In this document: positions 1 through 5,688 of the stretch, piece by piece
Layout: every line of letters starts with the position of its first letter
How positions within the stretch are numbered: position 1 is the first letter of the stretch
Source: Clostridia bacterium
GTDB lineage: Bacteria; Bacillota; Clostridia; Christensenellales; CAG-1252
Direction of reading: 5' to 3'
Assembly: GCA_017615515.1 (NCBI GenBank)
Contig: JAFZZX010000105.1
Location: 1-5,688 of the forward strand
Length of the DNA: 5,688 nt
Notes under the pieces: model-generated
Seen by the model: only the letters and a program-made list of their open reading frames with translations
Databases searched by the model: none
Told to the model about the DNA's origin: nothing
Program-made: the position numbers and the translations under genes

Positions 1-216
1 CTCGCGGTGGGCAACCTATCGACTTTCGTGACTCTCTTCGTGGGATTCGCGATCTCGGTTTTGTACGGACTGTTCGGTATGGTCGGCGTCTTCCTATGGG
101 GCATGACGATGACCTTCTTGATCCTTGCGGGGGTCTCGCTGTTGATGGCGGTCGGCGCCGCGCTGTGGCTCTTGATCGGGCTGGAAAAGAGGTACGATAG
201 GATCTCGCAGAGATGA
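1..216 (+). CDS. C-terminal end of a polytopic membrane protein (partial, 5' end outside window)
   Basis: The reading frame is open to the first base of the window and ends at TGA 214-216. A GTG at 7 could be read as a start, but no ribosome binding site can be seen before it and the frame continues upstream (Leu-Ala-Val), so I treat this as the last 71 residues of a longer gene. The visible part is almost wholly hydrophobic and fits two long transmembrane helices, roughly residues 9-35 and 37-62. A short basic tail (LEKRYDRISQR) follows and probably lies in the cytoplasm by the positive-inside rule. Such an ending would suit a transporter permease, for example an ABC-2-type or other multi-helix permease, but no family motif is present and the family cannot be assigned. 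The next gene starts one base after the stop, which implies co-transcription and probable translational coupling. Confidence 0.7.
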   Translation, partial: LAVGNLSTFVTLFVGFAISVLYGLFGMVGVFLWGMTMTFLILAGVSLLMAVGAALWLLIGLEKRYDRISQR

Positions 217-217
217 T

Positions 218-2914
218 ATGAAGAAGTTTATTATCGTATTGCTCCTATTGATCCCTTTGATCGTTATTTTCACGATCTCGGCTTCCGGTAAGATCATTTC
301 GGCGGAAGTCTCGATCAGCATCGAAAATATCGAGCTTTGGCACAAGGGCGAACCCGTGTCGGAAGTCACGATCAATTACGGAGAATACCATAAGAAAAAA
401 CTCAAATATCAATTGATTCCTCGCTATTACCCGGGGGTGGCGGACGTCAGCGGTTTCAGGTGGTACAGCGACGACGAAAGCGTCGCGACCGTAGATAAAG
501 ACGGGATCGTGACCTTCCTCGATTGCGGGTTCGTGAAGATCACCGCGCAGAGCTTGGACGCCGCTTCGGTGCGCGCGTCTTGCGCCTTCTTCGTAGAGGA
601 CGATTCGGTGCATAAGCTCGCCTTGTATTCCTACGACAGCGGCGAGGAGGTCCGCAATATCTCGCTCTCGGTCTACGAGCAGAGCATTTACCGCGCGGAG
701 ATCACGCCCTATAGCGCCCTCGCCGAGGACGTCGATTACTCGTCATCGGACGAAAGCGTCTTTGCCGTGTCGCCCATCGGTGTGCTGACAGCGAAGAAGC
801 AAGGGGCGGCAATCTTGACCGTCGGCGTCACGGACAAAAAGAACAAGCGGACTACGATCGAGGTCCCCGTTACGGTCTCGGGCGTTTGTCCCGTCAAGCA
901 AAAACAGGTCTACGCCTATCAAAACGCGATCGATCTGACGCCCTATCTCGCGGATGGCGCGGTGGCGCAGGGCGGCTCCGCCGTTTCCGTGGCGAGCATG
1001 GAGTACGGCGAGAGCCGCGAGATCGAGGTCACGCTCGGGGATAAGCGTGAGACGCTGACCTTGACGCGCCTCGATTACGAGAAGAAACTCGGCATTGCCG
1101 AATTCGACCTTTTGCTACGCACGATGTGGGAGCAGGGCGTTTTCCTCGCGGTGGATCATTCCGTCTGTTTGACCGCCGTGGATCTCGCGACTTCGGCGGC
1201 GGTTTCGGGCGTTACGATCACTTCTCTCGATCCCGACGTGATCGCCGTTGAAGGGAATACGCTTCGGGCGCGCCGCGCGGGAAAGACCACCGTGCGCTTT
1301 GAGAAAGCGGACTATCAGACTGTTGTGCTTGAGGTGACGGTTGCGACGCCGTTATCCTATTTCGCCCTGAACTTCGACGTCGGCGGCGACTTAGTCGGAC
1401 TTGGGTCGGAGAGGGTGTTCGGCACGCGCAGCGTGTACGATGGCGAGATCGTGAACGGCATTCGCGTGATCCCCGAGCAGATCTATCCCGCGACGGGGGC
1501 ATTGGATCGCTTTATTTATTCGGTGAAAGAGGACTATGCCTCGGTGGATAAGACCGGACTGGTGACCTTTACGAACGACGCGATCGGCAGAGAGGTCACC
1601 GTGATGGTGAAGAGCCCCTTCTCGACGAACGGTATCGTCAGGCATTATACCTTCCGCAATATCGTGAAGGGGATCAACGTCGGCTTCGGCTTCGGCGCGA
1701 ATCCCTGCGATCCCGATAAGGAGATCTATCCTTCCTACGAGCCGTACTACCACGCGCTCAAGACGATGTACGAGCCGCGCGACGAGGCGCTCGTCTTCCA
1801 GACCAACGTCTATATGCCGTCGCAGCAAGAGGTCGATTCGATCGAAGGACAGTATCACAAGATCTCCTTTATCCGCGATATGTACGGTAACGGCTACAAG
1901 ATGGACGGTCAATTCTATCAGTACGATTACGAAAGCATGCTTTTCGCGGAGGGGAAAGACGAACAATTGGAGGGATACGAAGACCAAAAGGGGATCACGA
2001 TCTGCGACCTCTTCGTCAACTCCTACGCGCCGCTCGGCAGCGACTCGAAGGAGACCTTCAAACTGCTGATGAAGACGGGCGGCACGCCGATCCGCACCTA
2101 TTACAGCAAGCGGACGGATTTCGCGATCAACTTCAAGTTCTGCGTCTTCCAATATTCCTATTCTCACGTGATCACGATCGGCGGCACCGTGACGTTCGAT
2201 GGGTGCATCTTCCGCAACAGCGCGGGTGTGTCGATCCTCGTGGAATCCCTGTACGGACAGGAAAACTACGTCACGGTCAACAACTGCATCTTCTCCAATT
2301 CGATCTCGATGCCGGGGCTGGTCTCCAACGGGACCTTTCCGCTCGGCAAGAACGAGGTCGTGGAATACAACGCCTTCCATTGGACGGGGAGAAACTACGT
2401 TTACAATTGGAAAAAGATCGACGAAGTGCGTCTCGACATCATCCCGACCGGCGTGATGAAGAACGAGTCTTTGGACACGGTGCTCGAGAAGGTAAACGAC
2501 AAGTTGTCTGAATGCGCGCGCATCAGCCTGAAGATGCCGGAAAACGCCGATCTCGTCGTGCGCCACAAGCTCGAGAAAGAGAAGTACGTGAATATGGGCG
2601 TCATGTTTATGAACTTCTGGGCGGAGAAGGACTGGACGCCGGAAGAGAAGATCATCCTGAATAAGCCTCGCGAAAAGATCACGGACGGCATGCTGATTAC
2701 CTTCGACGAGAGCACGACTTCCTTGCTCGAACTCGAGATGGAGACGGCGCCCCTCGGAGCGATCGCGACCCTTGCGAACGCCTTTCTTGACCTCGAGAAA
2801 CCGCTCTATATGCTGATGGACAAGAATGCGGACGGCGAATACCTCACCTCGCCCGGCGAAACCTATAAATTAGACGAAGAGACCTACGCGAAACTGCGTG
2901 GAAAGAGAGACTGA
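218..2914 (+). CDS. Exported, probably membrane-tethered BIG2-like / beta-helix protein (paralog A)
   Basis: No characterised family is recognised for the full 898-aa protein. Residues 1-3 (MKK) and a hydrophobic stretch at 4-20 form a signal peptide or uncleaved anchor. There is no lipobox cysteine, and a clean AxA cleavage site is not evident. Ig-like segments follow. Segment 1 is about 30-127, with Trp82 and a BIG2-style SDDESVATVDKDGIVTF strand pair. Segment 2 is about 131-222, with SSSDESVFAVSPIGVLTA. A linker-like beta segment at 223-290 contains IDLTPYL (238-244). A degenerate Ig-like segment lies at about 291-380, and another at about 381-490 contains ASVDKTGLVTF. From about 494 to 720 the sequence resembles a right-handed parallel beta-helix: MYGNGYKMDGQF (555-566), then coils around Cys642, Cys663 and Cys690 with the pattern C-[VI]-F. 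NYVYNW (726-731) and a C-terminal region ending in PGETY...YAKLRG follow. BIG2 domains are known in bacterial surface adhesins, and beta-helices are common in polysaccharide-binding or polysaccharide-cleaving proteins. A surface binding role is inferred and no catalytic residues are identified. The start at 218 is supported by MKK and by alignment with the downstream paralog. The ribosome binding site is weak, so coupling to the upstream gene is likely. Confidence 0.9.
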   Translation: MKKFIIVLLLLIPLIVIFTISASGKIISAEVSISIENIELWHKGEPVSEVTINYGEYHKKKLKYQLIPRYYPGVADVSGFRWYSDDESVATVDKDGIVTFLDCGFVKITAQSLDAASVRASCAFFVEDDSVHKLALYSYDSGEEVRNISLSVYEQSIYRAEITPYSALAEDVDYSSSDESVFAVSPIGVLTAKKQGAAILTVGVTDKKNKRTTIEVPVTVSGVCPVKQKQVYAYQNAIDLTPYLADGAVAQGGSAVSVASMEYGESREIEVTLGDKRETLTLTRLDYEKKLGIAEFDLLLRTMWEQGVFLAVDHSVCLTAVDLATSAAVSGVTITSLDPDVIAVEGNTLRARRAGKTTVRFEKADYQTVVLEVTVATPLSYFALNFDVGGDLVGLGSERVFGTRSVYDGEIVNGIRVIPEQIYPATGALDRFIYSVKEDYASVDKTGLVTFTNDAIGREVTVMVKSPFSTNGIVRHYTFRNIVKGINVGFGFGANPCDPDKEIYPSYEPYYHALKTMYEPRDEALVFQTNVYMPSQQEVDSIEGQYHKISFIRDMYGNGYKMDGQFYQYDYESMLFAEGKDEQLEGYEDQKGITICDLFVNSYAPLGSDSKETFKLLMKTGGTPIRTYYSKRTDFAINFKFCVFQYSYSHVITIGGTVTFDGCIFRNSAGVSILVESLYGQENYVTVNNCIFSNSISMPGLVSNGTFPLGKNEVVEYNAFHWTGRNYVYNWKKIDEVRLDIIPTGVMKNESLDTVLEKVNDKLSECARISLKMPENADLVVRHKLEKEKYVNMGVMFMNFWAEKDWTPEEKIILNKPREKITDGMLITFDESTTSLLELEMETAPLGAIATLANAFLDLEKPLYMLMDKNADGEYLTSPGETYKLDEETYAKLRGKRD
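2900..2910 (+). promoter_or_regulatory. Purine-rich ribosome binding site for paralog B
   Basis: The run GGAAAGAGAGA ends six bases before ATG 2917 and lies inside the last codons of the preceding gene. It is a partial match to the AGGAGG consensus at a usable spacing and supports 2917 as the start. By contrast, paralog A has only a weak AGAGA at 209-213, so paralog B may initiate more independently than paralog A. Confidence 0.55.
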
Positions 2915-2916
2915 AG

Positions 2917-5676
2917 ATGAAGAAAGTAATACTATGTTTGCTCCTATTGATCCCGATCCTCGTGATCCTAACCATCGACGCGAGCGGAAAGCTGATCGCT
3001 ACCGCGCTTGTGGATATTCCCGTCGAATCGGTGCTGATCAAGCACGGCGGCGAGGTCTTGGAGAGCCAGGAGATCTATCTCGAGGACTACAAGGACACGG
3101 ACAAGAAGTTTACCGTCTTTTGCGAGGTTTTCCCGGGCATCGCCACGGACAAGATGATCTGGGAGAGTTCCGATCCTCGGATTGCGGAAGTCGTTCCCGA
3201 CGCGAAGAGGGAAGACGCCGCCGACGTGATCTTCCACGACTACGGAACGGTGGACATCGTCTGTACGTCGGAAAAGAACTCGTCGATCACGGCGCGTGCG
3301 ACGCTCTATATCGGCGGATTGATCCCCGGCAGACTGGAGATCGGAGACTATACGGGAAACTATGCTTCCGAGATCACGATCCCGCGCTACGGCGTAAAGA
3401 GCCTGCTCGCGTCGGTCAAACCCGCAAGAAGCGTCAAGGAAGAGAAGATCGCTTGGTCGAGCGAGAATCCCTCTCTCGTCAAGGTGGACAATAACGGCGT
3501 GATCACCGCCCTCGCGGAAGGCACGACGGCGATCACCGAGACGGTCACGGCGAGAGGCGTCACGGTCACGGACAGCGTGCAGGTCACGGTCTCGGGCACC
3601 GCTCTCGTGCGGGAGCGCGAAGTCTACGTCGTGGGCGATACGATCGACCTGACCCCTTATCTGACGGATGGGGCGACAGTTTTGGGCGGCAACGTCGTCA
3701 CGACGCAGGAACTCGCCGCTTTTGAAAGCAAGCAGGTGACCGTCCAAAAAGACGGTGCGACGGACAGCATTCGCGTCGTGAAGGTCGATACGACTAGGAC
3801 CCTCGTCGTCGAGAACTACTACGCCCTTGCGGAAGGAGCGCTCTCCGCCTACCTCGCCCTCGGGACGTCCAACCTCGAACTCCGTTCTTTCGCCTTGGAC
3901 GGCGGGGCGCCGAGCATTGCGTGGCGTTCCTCGAACGAGGAGATCTTGCGGGTCGTGGATGCGCGCGTCTACGCGGTCGGTAGCGGCACCGCCTACGTTT
4001 ATCCCTATGCGGAAGGGTACGTCGGACAACGCGTCACGATCAACGTGACCAGCCCCGTCGAGGATTTCCGTCTGTATGAAAACCCTTTTAAGGATAGCGT
4101 CGGCTTGTTACAAGAGCGCGTTTTCGGCAACGTCACCTATCGAAACGGCAACTATACGAATAACTACCAGATGAGGATCCTCTCGGTCTATCCCGCCGGC
4201 ATCGGGATCGAAGCGTTCACCTTCGAGAGCGCCGATACCGAGGTCGCCACGGTGACCGAGCGTGGACTCGTGACCTTCAAGGACAATGTGGACGGCAAGA
4301 CCGTGACCATCAGCGCCACCGCTTATAACCAAGAGGGAATGCCCGTCAGACAACTCTACACCTTCCACCTCGTCAAGGGGGTCAACGTCGGTTACGGAGA
4401 GGAAAGCAATATCTTCGACAAGAGCAAGGGGGAGAAACCGAGCTTTTCGTCCTACGACGATTTTAGGGTCGTCGCCGCGAACCCGAACGCAGGGGCGATC
4501 GTCCTGCTCGCGGACGTGTATTTCCGCGCGAAGTCGGACGGCGGCGTCACGATCAAGAATACCGCGTGTTCGATCTACGGCAACGGCAAAAAACTCGACG
4601 GACAGTTCTTTACCGACTCGGTCGAGGACGGCGAGAAACTGCTCTTGTGGGATTTCGCGGAATATCCCGATATGCCCAAGCATCTCAGCGTACGCATCGT
4701 CAACACCAATCTCCAGGCGACGCAACCCACGAGCGACGATGCCGAAGCGGCGTTTACCGAGCTCAGCGCCAAGGGCGGCGGCGCGATCGGCACCAGGCAC
4801 GCCTATCCTTCCGCGGACTGCTCCTTCGATCTCTACGTACAGGGGTGTCTCTTCCAATATGCGTACGGACACGTCAACGTCTCGATCGGCGACAACGTCT
4901 TCGACGGCTGTATCTTCCGCAATAATTCCGCCTCTGCGATCGTCTTGCAGCAGTCCAGTTACGGCGTGGCGAACGCGAAAATCAAGAACTGTATTTTCAG
5001 CAATACCATCGCGCCCGTCGGCATCGCCTGCGGCAATTTCGACGATATTCTGGAGCGGTTCAAGAGCAAGAACGGCTTGTCGTCGCAATTCGGCAAATTC
5101 GAGCTCGAAGGGACGAACTACGTCTATAACTGGAAGATGCTGAAAGAGGTGCAGATGAACCTTTTGCCGCAAAATCTCGCCAACAATACCGCCTCGGATT
5201 GGGTCGGTATCTTCAACGACAAGCTCGGCAAGATCATTCAAGAGGCGTTCGAGATGTCCGAGATCGATAATCTGTACGTGGAGAACGTCGAAGAGTACTA
5301 CGCGCTCGACAAGTTCCTTGACAGAAAGGACTACTTGGAGAAGAACGCTTGGTTGAACTTCAGCTTCCTGATGATCGGTATTTGGGAGAATATAAACCCT
5401 CAGGTCAACGCCGCGAATCCGAGCGGAAACGGGATCAATGTCGTATTCGACGAAGAGCAGTATCAAATGATCAAAGTCTACGCCGAAGACGCGCCCTCGA
5501 TCGGCGGGTTGATCGGCTATGCGTCGTTGTTGGGCGCGGACGTAGAGACCAACGAGACCTACCATATCGTGTGCAGGGATAAGAGCGGAATCTTCAATAC
5601 GAAACCGGGTGAGACCTACACGATCGGACCTGAGGTGTACGCACGACTCCGCGGTGAGAAGAGCGAGCGCGTATAA
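2917..5676 (+). CDS. Exported, probably membrane-tethered BIG2-like / beta-helix protein (paralog B)
   Basis: This 919-aa protein is a tandem paralog of the preceding gene product and aligns with it from end to end. The N-terminal helix (4-20) and A22-S23-G24-K25 match the paralog position for position. Cys7 lies inside the hydrophobic core and is not a lipobox. Ig-like segment 1 is about 30-132 (Trp82, SSDPRIAEVV). Segment 2 is about 137-227 and is the clearest BIG2 domain in the window: IAWSSENPSLVKVDNNGVITALAEG in two adjoining parts, with Trp180. IDLTPYL recurs at 243-249. Further Ig-like segments lie at about 300-380 (IAWRSSNEEILRV, Trp336) and 381-492 (SADTEVATVTERGLVTF). The beta-helix-like region carries IYGNGKKLDGQF (553-564) and coils around Cys644, Cys665 and Cys692. 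NYVYNW is at 734-739 and the protein ends in PGETY...YARLRGEKSERV. There is no sortase motif or C-terminal anchor. The gene starts 2 bases after the previous stop, behind a purine-rich ribosome binding site, so it is in the same operon. An extracytoplasmic ligand-binding or structural role is inferred, and the enzymatic status is unknown. Confidence 0.9.
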   Translation: MKKVILCLLLLIPILVILTIDASGKLIATALVDIPVESVLIKHGGEVLESQEIYLEDYKDTDKKFTVFCEVFPGIATDKMIWESSDPRIAEVVPDAKREDAADVIFHDYGTVDIVCTSEKNSSITARATLYIGGLIPGRLEIGDYTGNYASEITIPRYGVKSLLASVKPARSVKEEKIAWSSENPSLVKVDNNGVITALAEGTTAITETVTARGVTVTDSVQVTVSGTALVREREVYVVGDTIDLTPYLTDGATVLGGNVVTTQELAAFESKQVTVQKDGATDSIRVVKVDTTRTLVVENYYALAEGALSAYLALGTSNLELRSFALDGGAPSIAWRSSNEEILRVVDARVYAVGSGTAYVYPYAEGYVGQRVTINVTSPVEDFRLYENPFKDSVGLLQERVFGNVTYRNGNYTNNYQMRILSVYPAGIGIEAFTFESADTEVATVTERGLVTFKDNVDGKTVTISATAYNQEGMPVRQLYTFHLVKGVNVGYGEESNIFDKSKGEKPSFSSYDDFRVVAANPNAGAIVLLADVYFRAKSDGGVTIKNTACSIYGNGKKLDGQFFTDSVEDGEKLLLWDFAEYPDMPKHLSVRIVNTNLQATQPTSDDAEAAFTELSAKGGGAIGTRHAYPSADCSFDLYVQGCLFQYAYGHVNVSIGDNVFDGCIFRNNSASAIVLQQSSYGVANAKIKNCIFSNTIAPVGIACGNFDDILERFKSKNGLSSQFGKFELEGTNYVYNWKMLKEVQMNLLPQNLANNTASDWVGIFNDKLGKIIQEAFEMSEIDNLYVENVEEYYALDKFLDRKDYLEKNAWLNFSFLMIGIWENINPQVNAANPSGNGINVVFDEEQYQMIKVYAEDAPSIGGLIGYASLLGADVETNETYHIVCRDKSGIFNTKPGETYTIGPEVYARLRGEKSERV

Positions 5677-5688
5677 GACGGCATATAC

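Larger units (their letters stand above)
218..5676 (+). repeat. Tandem gene duplication (two head-to-tail paralogs)
   Basis: The two large genes encode proteins with the same domain order, nearly the same length (898 and 919 aa) and many landmark residues at the same or nearly the same positions: Trp82 in both, KG[IV]NVG[FY]G at 484 and 487, GNG..DGQF at 557 and 555, and three cysteines at 642/663/690 and 644/665/692. At DNA level most of the similarity has decayed. The longest exact match I noticed by eye is 17 bases in the signal region (239-255 and 2938-2954). This indicates an old duplication kept under protein-level constraint rather than a recent copy. Confidence 0.85.

Noticed and set aside
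213..216. ATGA stop-start overlap as an alternative start for paralog A
   Set aside because: The ATG at 213 is in a different frame and meets TGA after two codons. ATG 218 gives the MKK signal start that matches the paralog.
94..375. Minus-strand frames over the two gene starts (also 2844-3041) that share a GINRS-like peptide
   Set aside because: The similarity is the antisense image of the conserved signal-helix coding sequence of the two paralogs, not evidence for a pair of small genes.
1391..2566. 391-codon open frame on the minus strand inside paralog A
   Set aside because: It is codon-aligned with the sense gene, so its stops could arise only from sense TTA, CTA or TCA codons, which this genome rarely uses. 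Its translation is rich in R, D, V and H with no recognisable domain.
2917..2980. Lipoprotein signal in paralog B because of Cys7
   Set aside because: The cysteine is in the middle of the hydrophobic core, too close to the N-terminus for a lipobox, and is absent from paralog A.
2898..3494. 198-codon plus-strand frame overlapping the start of paralog B
   Set aside because: It is an out-of-frame translation, very rich in Arg and Gly, overlapping a well-supported gene with a clear signal helix.
2968..4029. 353-codon open frame on the minus strand across the Ig-like part of paralog B
   Set aside because: It is also codon-aligned antisense, with biased composition and no ribosome binding site or domain.
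4108..5565. 485-codon open frame on the minus strand inside paralog B
   Set aside because: It has the same codon-aligned register as the frame in paralog A and the same R/D/V-rich composition. It is explained by scarcity of TTA, CTA and TCA in the sense gene.

Overview
The window holds one transcription unit on the + strand with almost no non-coding DNA. It contains the 3' end of a membrane-protein gene (1-216) and two complete, tandem, paralogous genes for large exported proteins (218-2914, 898 aa; 2917-5676, 919 aa). The gaps between genes are 1 and 2 bases, and the last 12 bases after the second gene are too short to interpret. No RNA gene, CRISPR array, insertion sequence, promoter or terminator is visible.

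Both large proteins have the same plan. A short basic N-terminus (MKK) is followed by a 17-residue hydrophobic helix and a conserved ASGK. Next come about 450 residues of bacterial Ig-like (BIG2-type) and related beta-sandwich segments. A right-handed parallel beta-helix-like region follows, with a GNG..DGQF motif and three cysteine-bearing coils spaced identically in both proteins. A conserved NYVYNW segment, a divergent C-terminal region and a shared ending (PGETY...YA-K/R-LRG) complete the plan. There is no LPXTG motif and no C-terminal membrane segment, so the only visible membrane attachment is the N-terminal helix. I recognise the parts but not the whole as any characterised family, and I see no catalytic residues I could defend.

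The organism is probably a bacterium using the standard code, since TGA ends two of the genes. Moderately GC-rich coding sequence, BIG2 domains and MKK-type export signals would suit an uncultured gut-type Clostridia/Firmicutes lineage. That placement is a guess from style, not from a marker gene.

The upstream fragment is a polytopic membrane protein of unknown family; an ABC-2-like permease is one possibility. Its tight linkage suggests that a membrane complex or transporter is co-expressed with two membrane-tethered extracytoplasmic proteins. This is inference from gene order only.
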